From assembly GCA_958448635.1 (NCBI GenBank), contig CAUDEQ010000066.1, positions 1 to 10,498 of the forward strand: a stretch of 10,498 bases of DNA, written 5' to 3'. Below the pieces are notes generated by a model. It saw only the letters and a list, made by a program, of their open reading frames with translations. It was not told the origin of the DNA and made no database searches. The translations under genes were made by a program, and so were the position numbers. This stretch comes from an uncultured Bacillota bacterium (GTDB lineage Bacteria; Bacillota; Clostridia; Peptostreptococcales; Anaerovoracaceae). Below, piece by piece: positions 1 to 6,739 of the stretch (positions within the stretch are counted from its first letter, which is position 1; each line of letters begins with the position of its first letter).

Positions 1-53
1 ATGGTGCTGAACAATATTGCCGCCAATACTACAAAATAATATGCCTTCTTCAT
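1..53 (-). CDS. 5' end of an exported or membrane protein gene, cut by the window edge
   Basis: Only 17 complete codons are visible, reading MKKAYYFVVLAAILFST. Two lysines followed by a hydrophobic stretch are typical of the start of a signal peptide or an N-terminal membrane anchor. An AAGG motif lies 6 nt upstream of the ATG, which is a modest ribosome binding site. The start sits about 65 bp beyond the terminator of the preceding gene, so it probably has its own promoter, but I could not identify a convincing one. The mature part of the protein lies outside the window, so no function can be given. Confidence 0.5.
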   Translation of the reverse strand, partial: MKKAYYFVVLAAILFST

Positions 54-117
54 ATTCTGCCTTACTTTCGTTTTTATGTCGCTGTATTATGATTTATTAC
101 CCTTCAAAAACCGATAA

Positions 118-142
118 AAAGGCGGTGGTGAACACCGCCTTT
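118..142 (-). terminator. Intrinsic terminator after the small P-loop ATPase gene
   Basis: A perfect 10-bp stem, AAAGGCGGTG / CACCGCCTTT, closes a 5-nt loop. Read on the minus strand it is followed by TTTTTATCGGTTTTT. It begins 16 nt past the stop codon of the P-loop gene. The plus-strand side (CAATTATTTTTA) is also T-rich, so it may work weakly in both directions. Confidence 0.85.
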
Positions 143-157
143 CAATTATTTTTATAA

Positions 158-580
158 TTAGTTGAGGATTTCGCAGCCTTCAAAGTTAACGCCTATCATT
201 TCCTCTTTTTCTGCACTTATGCTTACTGTAAAGTTCAATTCGTAGATTTCGGATATTGCCTTGAGCCTGTCGATGAATTCAGGCAGGTCGCCCAGCGAAA
301 CATCTGCATGCTTCAGAATGCTGTCTATGAATATCATTTCGATATCATGGTCAGAGCTTATTATTCCATAAATGAAGCCGATGTACTCGTCTATGTTGGT
401 GATATGCTCATAGTCCTCCATGCAGATAACTCTGATCTTATGCTTCAGTTCGTACATGAGCCTGTGGTTCTTATTTATAAAAATTATGCTTCCATTGCTT
501 GTTTCGATGCTGTCATTGGCCAACTGCACCATCTGTCCCGTCTTACCGCTTCCTTTATGTCCAATAAGTAACTTCACCAT
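158..580 (-). CDS. Small P-loop NTPase, conserved hypothetical of Clostridia type
   Basis: This 140-residue protein is soluble by appearance, with no signal peptide or membrane segment. A Walker A motif GHKGSGKT lies at residues 7-14. A Walker B-like strand, IEMIFID, ends at Asp86. From memory, short proteins of this shape in Clostridia are often labelled ATPase or 'twitching motility protein PilT'. The PilT label looks misleading, because the secretion-ATPase His and Asp boxes are absent; real function is unknown. An upstream in-frame ATG at 589 abuts the AGGAGG box (590-595) with no spacer, whereas the ATG at 580 is 9 nt from it, so I chose 580. The gene stands alone with its own promoter and terminator. 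A nucleotide-binding role is well supported; the substrate is not. Confidence 0.85.
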   Translation of the reverse strand: MVKLLIGHKGSGKTGQMVQLANDSIETSNGSIIFINKNHRLMYELKHKIRVICMEDYEHITNIDEYIGFIYGIISSDHDIEMIFIDSILKHADVSLGDLPEFIDRLKAISEIYELNFTVSISAEKEEMIGVNFEGCEILN

Positions 581-645
581 AATTATCATCCTCCTCTACA
601 TATAGTTCATGCAAGTGCATTTAGAGCGCTTTTGTGTTAAACATT

Positions 646-674
646 ATTATACACGATGTGGTTATGTCAGGCAA
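646..674 (-). promoter_or_regulatory. Sigma-A-type promoter of the P-loop ATPase gene
   Basis: On the minus strand TTGCCT (674-669) is followed after exactly 17 bp by a consensus TATAAT (651-646). Transcription would start near 639, giving a leader of about 60 nt before the ATG at 580. Confidence 0.7.
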
Positions 675-786
675 CCAGAATTCAATATGTAGGCGTATTT
701 TTTTATAGCGTTGAAATAGCTGTGAGACTTTAGGATTAGAAAAAAACGACCGAGTCCATTAGAATGGTTTTACCACAAATAACCTA

Positions 787-951
787 ATGAAAGGACTATC
801 GATCGCTATGAACAGTATAACACATTTACAACGATATTTGCCACATACAATTAATACAAGATTTTATGCAGTCAAATTTTATCGCAGCGGCTGCTCCGTA
901 CGGTTCGTATGCCGCAGATATTCAACTCGTGTTTTAATTATATATCACTGA
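787..951 (+). pseudogene. Truncated N-terminal fragment of an IS transposase
   Basis: The reading frame codes for 54 residues, with an inner start at residue 8 (MNSITHLQRYLPHTINTR...). The stretch KFYRSGCSV-RFVCRRY resembles the N-terminal helix-turn-helix of DDE transposases of the IS3/IS481 type that are abundant in Clostridia, where the frame normally continues through a second helix into a catalytic domain. Here the similarity stops right after VCRRY and the frame ends 13 codons later, so more than 80 percent of a transposase is missing. It is on the opposite strand from all the genes around it. I found no clear terminal inverted repeats. The match is from memory of the family, not from a search. 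Confidence 0.55.
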
Positions 952-990
952 AGTCGCCATTACAAGCTTGCCCGCCGCCTGCAGCCACAC

Positions 991-1026
991 ACGACATATC
1001 AGACTGATATGTCGTTTTTGTTTTTT
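991..1026 (+). terminator. Strong plus-strand terminator overlapping the rlmN 3' end
   Basis: A perfect 11-bp stem, ACGACATATCA / TGATATGTCGT (991-1001 with 1005-1015), closes a 3-nt loop. On the plus strand it is followed by TTTTTGTTTTTTG. On the minus strand the downstream side is GTGTGTGGCTG, without a T-run, so it points against rlmN. The T-run and the right arm of the stem lie inside the last rlmN codons, and the rlmN stop codon is in the stem. Confidence 0.75.
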
Positions 1027-2039
1027 GCTCTCAGCTGTCCGCAGGCTCCGTCTATTTCGCTGCCCAGCTCTCTCCTTACCGTGGCAGGTATTCCGCATTT
1101 GTCCAGCTGCAAGGCTATTTCCTCCGCCCTTTTCCTGCTGCTGCCGTCAAATCCCGTTTCCTCCACCTTGTTGAGGGGAATAAGATTCACATGGCAGAGC
1201 ATGCCTGAGAGCTTTTCCTTCATGCGCCTCACATCTGCGTCGCTGTCGTTTTCACCCTTTATCAATGCATATTCGAAGGTTATCCTGCGCCCTGTCCTTT
1301 CCGTATATCCTTTCGCTGCCTCCAGAAGCTCATTCACAGGATATGCGTCATTGACAGGCATTATGGCGCTTCTTCCTTCATCCTCCAGTCTGTGGAGCGA
1401 TATTGCCAGATTTACCTGTGGAAAATCCTCGGCAAACCTGTATATGGCAGGGACTATGCCGCTGGTGGATACAGTCATGCTGCGATAGCTCATATTCCTG
1501 CCGTCAGGAGAGTGGAGCAGTCTGAGAAATTTTTTCAGATTTTCGTAATTGTCAAAGGGCTCACCCATTCCCATGACGACTATATGATTTATCGCCTCAT
1601 TCGTTTCTCTCTCCGCTGCATAGATCTGCTCCAGCATTTCCCCTGCAGTCAGATTCCTGGTGAATCCGTCCAGAGCAGTGGCGCAGAATCTGCATCCCAT
1701 CTTGCAGCCCACCTGCGAGGATACGCAGAGAGAATTGCCGTAGCGGTACTTCATGAATACGCTCTCGATGGCATTGCCGTCTTCAAGGCCCAGCAGAAGC
1801 TTCCTCGTTCCGTCCCTTCTGTCCTGCTGCACCTTCAGGACTTTAAGGGAGCCTATATGCGCAGCAAGCTTCAGCTTTCCACGAAGCTCCTTGCTGAAAT
1901 CCGTCATCTCGTCAAAATCCGTGACGCCGCGAGACACCCATTTGAACAGCTGTTTTCCGCGAAAAGGCTTTTCACCCAGCTCTGCAGCGAATTCCTTCAT
2001 TTCTTCGATTGTAAGTCCCATGAGGTTTTTTCTGTCCAT
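999..2039 (-). CDS. rlmN: Dual-specificity 23S rRNA A2503 / tRNA A37 C2-methyltransferase, radical SAM
   Basis: RlmN uses a 4Fe-4S cluster and two S-adenosylmethionines to methylate C2 of A2503 in 23S rRNA and of A37 in some tRNAs. The 346-residue protein shows an N-terminal accessory domain, then the radical SAM cluster motif CKMGCRFC (Cys112, Cys116, Cys119) followed by GFTRNLTAGE. It also has the SAM-binding MGMGEPFDN (about 156-164) and the C-terminal GACGQLR with Cys333, which would carry the methyl intermediate. The CATALDGFTRNL context favours RlmN over Cfr. The frame extends upstream to a TTG at 2054, but GGAG lies 7 nt before the ATG at 2039, so I start there. The segment SLHRLEDEGRSAIMPV departs from the usual SLHAPNDELRS pattern. 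No clear promoter was found upstream. The ileS terminator separates it from ileS. Confidence 0.95.
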   Translation of the reverse strand: MDRKNLMGLTIEEMKEFAAELGEKPFRGKQLFKWVSRGVTDFDEMTDFSKELRGKLKLAAHIGSLKVLKVQQDRRDGTRKLLLGLEDGNAIESVFMKYRYGNSLCVSSQVGCKMGCRFCATALDGFTRNLTAGEMLEQIYAAERETNEAINHIVVMGMGEPFDNYENLKKFLRLLHSPDGRNMSYRSMTVSTSGIVPAIYRFAEDFPQVNLAISLHRLEDEGRSAIMPVNDAYPVNELLEAAKGYTERTGRRITFEYALIKGENDSDADVRRMKEKLSGMLCHVNLIPLNKVEETGFDGSSRKRAEEIALQLDKCGIPATVRRELGSEIDGACGQLRAKNKNDISV

Positions 2040-2183
2040 AATATACTCCGTCAATATGCTTTCATCATCAGCAACACAGCTCCGCGCTTTACGGTAACAC
2101 GGAAATTACCGCCCGTAATTTATTTTCAAGAGTCTTTTTTAAAAACAATTTGTTCTCAAAAGCCTTTTTTATCAGAACAATAA
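2040..2183. other. AT-rich intergenic region upstream of rlmN
   Basis: No gene was found. It should hold the rlmN promoter and leader, but no -35/-10 pair with good spacing stands out. It has a small dyad, ATTAC-CGCCC-GTAAT (2106-2120). It also has two near-identical 15-mers ending in T6, 30 bp apart (2126-2140 and 2156-2170, 13 of 15 identical). Neither has an assignable role. Confidence 0.4.
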
Positions 2184-2204
2184 GGGCGGAGAACCCCTCC
2201 GCCC
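2184..2204 (-). terminator. Intrinsic terminator after ileS
   Basis: An 8-bp GC-rich stem, GGGCGGAG / CTCCGCCC, closes a 5-nt loop. On the minus strand it is followed by TTATTGTT, and on the plus strand by GGTAGTTTTT. It lies about 115 nt past the ileS stop codon. The 2205-2320 stretch between them shows no gene. Confidence 0.7.
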
Positions 2205-2320
2205 GGTAGTTTTTCATGATTGTGACCGCACATGATGTATGGATTTACTTTTAAGCCATTTTACTGTACAGCCCTCTGTGTATGCATTGCTTGCCATGTG
2301 GCTATGCGGACTTTTAGTCT

Positions 2321-5300
2321 TTATACTCTCTCAACGCCTATGCCCGTCTTGTGGCCGTTCAGATCGGCCGTACCGAGCCCGCTGCCCTTTTCGATGGCAA
2401 CTGCCAGCGTTTCCTTCATGATATAGTCCTTATGCGCTTCGATGGCTGCCGCAACCTCTTCATCAGCTTCGACGAATATCCTGATGTTGTCCATCATCTC
2501 AAATGCCTTCTGCTTTCTCATCTGCTGAACCTTGGATATCAGCTCTCTTGCCAGTCCTTCAGCAGCAAGCTCAGGCGTTATTGTGGTATCGAGAATGGTA
2601 AATACGTTGTTTTCCATGGCTACTGCGAAGCCCTCCTTGGCGTCTATCTTCACGTCAACCATCTCTCTTGTGATAACCGTTGCCTCGCCGTTGATTTCCA
2701 TGGTGATGCTTCCGTCAGCCTCCAGCTTTTCCACAGTGGCCGCAGGCTCTGCCTTTGCCAGTGCACCTCCAAAGGCCTTGATGTTCTTGCCCAACATAGG
2801 GCCGGCCACCTTGAAATTAGGCTTAAGGCTGTAGTTCATATATTCATCCAGCTTGTTCTCGAACACTACTGTCTTGATATTGAGCTCTTCCATGATCAGC
2901 GGAGTCAGATCTCCGATGACTGCCTCGTACTTTCCGTCCACCATGACCTCAGTCAGCGGCTGTCTTACCTTGATCCTCTCCTTCTCTCTGATACCTCTGC
3001 CAAGACCTACCAGAGTTCTTACCAGATCCATTCTCTCTTCGACCTTCTCGTCTATCAGGCTTTCGTCTGCCTTAGGGAAGAATGCCAGATGAACGGATTC
3101 CTCTCCCGTAAGATTCTGATACATTTCATCTGATATGAACGGTGCAAACGGAGCTATCATCTTGGCGATACCCACCAGAACCTCGTAGGTCGTAGCATAT
3201 ACGGATTTCTTGTCATCATCGAGAGTCTCTCCCCAGAATCTTCTTCTGGCTCTTCTGATGTACCAGTTGGACAGGTCCTCGCCTACGAACTCCTGTATCT
3301 TTCTTACCGACTTCATATGGTCGTATCTGTTCATTTCCTCCGTCACTTCTCTGATGAGCCTGTTGTACTTTGATATTATCCATCTGTCAAGCTCAGGCCT
3401 CTGCTCATAAGGCACCTCCAGAGATGCCGGCTCCAGCTTGTCCTGATTGGAGTAAAGCGCAAAGAAATTATATACGTTCTTCAAGGTTCCGAAGAATTTG
3501 CTCACGATCTCTATGAGTCCGTCTTCGTCGAACTTGGTAGGAGACCATGCCGGTGATGTGTGGAGCAGATACCATCTTGTGGCGTCCGCACCGTATTTAT
3601 CGAAGAGCTCGAAAGGATCCACCGTATTTCCCCTCGATTTACTCATCTTCTTTCCTTCCTTGTCGAGAATGAGGTCGTTTACGAGAACATTCTTATATGG
3701 CGCCTTTCCCTTGATGAATGTGGAAATAGCCATCAGTGAGTAGAACCATCCTCTAGTCTGGTCGATTCCTTCGCATATGAAATCTGCAGGAAACAGCTCT
3801 TCGTCGAAGTTTTCACTGTTCTCAAAAGGATAATGCTGCTGTGCAAAAGGCATGGAACCGCTGTCGAACCAGCAGTCCATTACCTCCGGTATCCTGCTCA
3901 TGGTCTTGCCGCATTTCTCGCATGTGATGTGAACATCGTCAACGTACGGTCTGTGCAGCTCGATATCCTCCGTTATGTTCTCCTGTGCCTTTTCCACCAA
4001 CTCGGCTCTGCTTCCTATACATTCCAGATGTCCGCATTCGCATCTCCAGATAGGTATAGGAGTACCCCAGTATCTGTTTCTGGAAATAGCCCAGTCCTTG
4101 ACCTCTTCCAGCCAGTTGCCGAAACGCTTTTCTCCCACGAAGTCAGGGAACCAGTTTACAGTGTTGTTGTTGGCCACCAGCTGCTCTTTCAGGCTGCTCA
4201 TCTCGATGTACCAGCTTGGCTTCGCATAGTAAACCAGTGGAGTTCCGCATCTCCAACAGTGTGGATAGTTATGAACGATCTTTTCCTTGGCGAATATCTT
4301 TTCTTCTGCAGCCAGCCACTTGATGATTTCCACATCGAGGCCGTCCTCCATGACGAATCTTCCTTCCCATGGTGTTGCAGTGTACTTTCCTTCCTCATCC
4401 ACAGGATTTACCACAGGCAGATCGTATTTTCTTCCGCACTGGTAGTCATCTTCACCGAATGCCGGCGCAGTATGAACGATTCCGGTACCGTCTTCCACCG
4501 ATACGTAGTCCATGCATGTAACGAAGAAGGCCTTCTTATCTGTCTTTACGAAAGGCATCAGCTGCTCGTAATCCATATATTCCAGATCCTTGCCCTTCAT
4601 CTCCTCAAGGACCTGATACTTTCCTTCTCCAAGCGTCTTATCGGCCAGAGCCTTTGCAACATAGAATATATTGCCCTCCTCTTCGCCTTCCGTCATCTTA
4701 ACCTTAACGTAGTCTATGTCTGCCCCCACTGTCAGCGCCACGTTGGATGCCAGAGTCCATGGAGTAGTCGTCCATGCCAGGAAGTATTCGTTGTCCGTCC
4801 CCGCTTTCTTGAACTTGGCTGTGATGGTTGTTACCTTTACCTCCTTGTAGCCCTGTGCAACCTCGTGGGATGCCAGACCTGTTCCGCATCTCGGGCAGTA
4901 TGGGAGTATCTTATGTCCCTCATAGATCTTTCCTGCCTTGAAGAATTCCTTCAGTATCCACCAGCCTGTTTCTATGAAATCGTTGTCCAGAGTGATGTAT
5001 GGGTTGTCCAGATCTATAAGATATCCCATTCTCTTGGTCATTTCTCTCCACATGCTTTCATATGTGAATACAGATTCCTTACATTTCTCGTTGAATTCTT
5101 TTATTCCGTATTTTTCGATGTCCTGCTTGCCGCTCATGTTGAGCTTCTTTTCCACTTCGATTTCCACCGGAAGTCCATGTGTATCCCATCCTGCCTTACG
5201 TTTTACCGCAAAGCCCTGCATGGTCTTGTAGCGGCATACGGAGTCCTTCAGCGTTCTTGCGATTACGTGATGGATTCCCGGTCTGCCGTTGGCTGTAGGA

Positions 5301-5437
5301 GGTCCTTCATAGAATATGAAGGAAGGCATTCCTTCTCTCTCATTGACGCACTTTTCCAGCAGTCCTTCCTTTTCCCACTGCTCCGCCTGCTCCATCTGCA
5401 GCTGAGCTATGGGTTTTTCAGATAAGTTCTTGATCAT
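2321..5437 (-). CDS. ileS: Isoleucyl-tRNA synthetase, type 2 (IleRS2) with GXHH signature
   Basis: This cytoplasmic class I synthetase charges tRNA-Ile. It has 1038 residues, the size of type 2 enzymes; type 1 bacterial IleRS is about 920-940. In order: the catalytic signature at 54-57 reads GIHH, where the family usually has HxGH; then AGWDTHGLPVE (82-92) and CPRCG (181-185). The CP1 editing domain carries WTTTPWT (222-228) and TAPAFGEDD (323-331). Cys pairs follow at 394/397, 466/468 and 506/509. Catalytic-core motifs are ISRNRYWG (451-458), DCWFDSG (521-527), DQTRGWFY (559-566) and KMSKS (597-601). The remainder is the anticodon-binding and C-terminal type 2 region. AAAGGAAAG lies about 9 nt before the ATG. 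A T-box leader controls it. The GIHH swap matches that described in mupirocin hyper-resistant IleRS2 enzymes; resistance here is inferred. Confidence 0.97.
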   Translation of the reverse strand: MIKNLSEKPIAQLQMEQAEQWEKEGLLEKCVNEREGMPSFIFYEGPPTANGRPGIHHVIARTLKDSVCRYKTMQGFAVKRKAGWDTHGLPVEIEVEKKLNMSGKQDIEKYGIKEFNEKCKESVFTYESMWREMTKRMGYLIDLDNPYITLDNDFIETGWWILKEFFKAGKIYEGHKILPYCPRCGTGLASHEVAQGYKEVKVTTITAKFKKAGTDNEYFLAWTTTPWTLASNVALTVGADIDYVKVKMTEGEEEGNIFYVAKALADKTLGEGKYQVLEEMKGKDLEYMDYEQLMPFVKTDKKAFFVTCMDYVSVEDGTGIVHTAPAFGEDDYQCGRKYDLPVVNPVDEEGKYTATPWEGRFVMEDGLDVEIIKWLAAEEKIFAKEKIVHNYPHCWRCGTPLVYYAKPSWYIEMSSLKEQLVANNNTVNWFPDFVGEKRFGNWLEEVKDWAISRNRYWGTPIPIWRCECGHLECIGSRAELVEKAQENITEDIELHRPYVDDVHITCEKCGKTMSRIPEVMDCWFDSGSMPFAQQHYPFENSENFDEELFPADFICEGIDQTRGWFYSLMAISTFIKGKAPYKNVLVNDLILDKEGKKMSKSRGNTVDPFELFDKYGADATRWYLLHTSPAWSPTKFDEDGLIEIVSKFFGTLKNVYNFFALYSNQDKLEPASLEVPYEQRPELDRWIISKYNRLIREVTEEMNRYDHMKSVRKIQEFVGEDLSNWYIRRARRRFWGETLDDDKKSVYATTYEVLVGIAKMIAPFAPFISDEMYQNLTGEESVHLAFFPKADESLIDEKVEERMDLVRTLVGLGRGIREKERIKVRQPLTEVMVDGKYEAVIGDLTPLIMEELNIKTVVFENKLDEYMNYSLKPNFKVAGPMLGKNIKAFGGALAKAEPAATVEKLEADGSITMEINGEATVITREMVDVKIDAKEGFAVAMENNVFTILDTTITPELAAEGLARELISKVQQMRKQKAFEMMDNIRIFVEADEEVAAAIEAHKDYIMKETLAVAIEKGSGLGTADLNGHKTGIGVERV

Positions 5438-5484
5438 TTTCTATCTTTCCTTTCCGGTTTTATTACTCTCTGTCAGGCCGGCCT

Positions 5485-5522
5485 TAAAAATAAAAACGCC
5501 CCTGACTATACAGTTAGGGACG
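5485..5522 (-). terminator. Regulatory terminator of the ileS T-box leader
   Basis: On the minus strand CGTCCCTAACT (5522-5512) pairs with AGTCAGGGGCG (5507-5497), with one A-C mismatch and one G-U pair around a GTAT loop. TTTTTATTTTTA follows. The UCCCU of its left arm can instead pair with the AGGG of the T-box sequence, giving the antiterminator. Confidence 0.9.
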
Positions 5523-5738
5523 ATCATCGACCGCGGTACCACCCTAGTTACGGGACTATCATCCCGTCTCTCTAAAAGTGTTGCTGTGTTCTGCAGCATC
5601 TGCAGCACGTGAAGTGATCTTCACTCTCCGCTTCACCAATGCTCTCTCAGCATATGAGCATTTCTCTGTAAGGATAATTACACGAGGCTACTGTCTTCAC
5701 CACAGCTGTGATATTTAATTGTGATATTGAATTACGTA
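5490..5738 (-). promoter_or_regulatory. T-box riboswitch, isoleucine-specific leader of ileS
   Basis: The leader senses the charging state of tRNA-Ile. On the minus strand the conserved T-box AGGGTGGTACCGCGG lies at 5545-5531, and its TGGT (5541-5538) complements the ACCA end of a tRNA with discriminator A. Stem III is ACGGGA/TCCCGT (5567-5562 with 5555-5550). The base of stem I is GTGAAG (5700-5695) with CTTCAC (5614-5609). The internal loop has ACAGTAG on the 5' side and GAAGATCA on the 3' side, placing ATC (5618-5616), an Ile codon, in the specifier position. Uncharged tRNA-Ile should stabilise the antiterminator and allow ileS transcription. The 5' boundary is estimated from the promoter. 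Confidence 0.95.
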
Positions 5739-5745
5739 CCTTGCC

Positions 5746-5774
5746 ATTTTATCCTGTAATGGTTGAAAAGTCAA
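5746..5774 (-). promoter_or_regulatory. Sigma-A-type promoter of the ileS T-box transcript
   Basis: On the minus strand TTGACT (5774-5769) is separated by exactly 17 bp from TAAAAT (5751-5746). Transcription would start near 5738, about 40 nt before the base of T-box stem I. Confidence 0.85.
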
Positions 5775-5804
5775 GGTGTTTTGCGATTTATGGTTACTGA
5801 TGCG

Positions 5805-5823
5805 TGTAGGATTACAATACATG
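5805..5823 (-). repeat. 19-bp motif upstream of the ileS promoter, copy 1
   Basis: On the minus strand this reads CATGTATTGTAATCCTACA. It matches 17 of 19 bases of the stretch at 10314-10332, in the same orientation. It ends 30 nt upstream of the ileS -35 box; the other copy ends 29 nt upstream of the rib -35 box. A regulator site or upstream promoter element is possible. Confidence 0.45.
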
Positions 5824-5870
5824 CCTTAAATGAATTTATCACTTAGGGGTATAACATATGTCTGACACAC

Positions 5871-6066
5871 CTACAATTCCCCGCCGGCCTTCATGAATCC
5901 TCTCCCATTCCAAAATGCAGCGAAGGAGTCGCCGTAAAGGGCCGCAGCTGCAGGCTCTCCATCCTTCTTAAATAAGAAATACATTATGAAGCCTGCTGCC
6001 ACAAAGCCCATTGCTCATGAAATTCATTCCGAATATGAACAGCACCGGACCTCCCAACATCATCAT
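5871..6066 (-). pseudogene. Frame-broken remnant of a small membrane protein
   Basis: Two adjoining frames together look like one short protein. The upstream frame begins MMMLGGPVLFIFGMNFMS at 6066. Near 6011-6016 the frame must shift by one base to continue as MGFVAAGFIMYFLFKKDGEP and on to AFWNGRGFMKAGGEL, with a stop at 5871. The first part and the start of the second are hydrophobic and end in FKK, as expected for a membrane segment with a cytoplasmic positive flank. The second frame alone is a 46-codon ORF from an ATG at 6011 and has no good ribosome binding site. I do not recognise the family. It lies between ribH and the ileS promoter, next to a direct repeat pair, which suggests rearranged or decaying DNA. 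A sequencing error or a real short gene cannot be excluded. Confidence 0.4.
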
Positions 6067-6074
6067 TCTCAGCT

Positions 6075-6169
6075 GTACCGCTTCAACACTCGTTGCTTTC
6101 TCCTTCAATAGAAGCAAAGAACAATTTTGGGAAGGGGCGTACCGCTTGAACGCTTGTTGCTTTTTCCTT
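6075..6169. repeat. Pair of imperfect 31-bp direct repeats, 64 bp apart
   Basis: The copies are 6075-6105 and 6139-6169. Both start GTACCGCTT and end TCCTT, and 27 of 31 bases agree. The 33 bp between them are unrelated. On the minus strand both can encode the peptide KEKATSV-(E/Q)-AV, but in different frames because 64 is not a multiple of 3. That speaks against a repeat kept for its protein sequence and for a dispersed intergenic element or a local duplication. Confidence 0.6.
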
Positions 6170-6274
6170 GATATATACAAAACTGCGGTCATTAACAGCT
6201 TATCTGTTCAGCCCCAACTGTTGTAAAGAAAAAATCCGAAAAAGCTCCGCAAATGCTAACAGTACATTAAGGTA
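6170..6274. other. Intergenic stretch downstream of ribH
   Basis: No gene was found. The rib operon would be expected to end here, but there is no clear GC-rich hairpin. The only T-runs on the minus strand (GCTTTTTCGG and GGATTTTTTCTTT, about 6225-6248) lack a convincing stem. Where the rib transcript stops is unclear. Confidence 0.4.
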
Positions 6275-6739
6275 TCACGCCATCCGTCTCAGCAGATCCA
6301 CCATCTCCACCGCACTTTCTGCGCAGTCGGCGCCTTTGTTGCCGGCCTTCGTCCCTGCTCTTTCCACCGCCTGCTCTATGTTTTCAGTGGTCAGGACGCC
6401 GAACATCACCGGTACTCCGGTCTCAAGTGAAATGTGAGCGATGCCCTTTGACACCTCGCTGCACACGTAATCGTAATGGGTGGTGCTTCCCCTTATGACT
6501 GCGCCGAGGCAGATGACGGCGTCGTATCTGCCGCTTTCCGCCATTTTCTTCGCCGCAAGCGGGATTTCGAAAGCTCCCGGCACCCATGCCACATCTATGT
6601 CTTCATCGCGTACACCGCGCCTTTTCAGACTGTCGAGGGCTCCCGAAAGCAGCTTCGACGTGATGAACTCGTTGAATCTGGCTGCTGCTATCCCTATTCT
6701 AATATCCTCTGCTATCAGTTTTCCTTCATATATTTTCAT
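6275..6739 (-). CDS. ribH: 6,7-dimethyl-8-ribityllumazine synthase
   Basis: RibH condenses 5-amino-6-ribitylamino-uracil with 3,4-dihydroxy-2-butanone 4-phosphate to give the lumazine used by riboflavin synthase. The 154-residue length is normal. Family motifs are ARFNEFIT (20-27), the substrate loop VPGAFEIPLAAK (53-64), GAVIRGSTTHYDYV (79-92) with the catalytic His88, GVLTTENIEQAVERAG (114-129) and KAGNKG (131-136). The start ATG overlaps the ribBA stop by 4 nt (ATGA), so translation is probably coupled, and GGAGG lies 7 nt upstream. It is the last gene of the rib operon and is under the FMN riboswitch. RibH usually forms 60-mers or pentamers and can hold riboflavin synthase inside; this is family knowledge, not visible here. 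Confidence 0.97.
   Translation of the reverse strand: MKIYEGKLIAEDIRIGIAAARFNEFITSKLLSGALDSLKRRGVRDEDIDVAWVPGAFEIPLAAKKMAESGRYDAVICLGAVIRGSTTHYDYVCSEVSKGIAHISLETGVPVMFGVLTTENIEQAVERAGTKAGNKGADCAESAVEMVDLLRRMA

Noticed and set aside
999..2039. The radical SAM gene as the resistance methyltransferase Cfr
   Set aside because: The context after the Cys motif (CATALDGFTRNLTAGE) and the C-terminal RELGSEIDGACGQLR fit RlmN.
2126..2170. Two 15-bp near-repeats ending in T6 upstream of rlmN
   Set aside because: They are short, low-complexity and without hairpins; too weak to count as a system.
1392..2183. A 263-codon open frame on the plus strand
   Set aside because: It lies antisense to rlmN and continues into the AT-rich intergenic region; no motifs, so a shadow.
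3833..5425. A 530-codon open frame on the plus strand
   Set aside because: It is antisense to the fully conserved ileS, has no ribosome binding site or recognisable motif, and is explained by ileS codon use.
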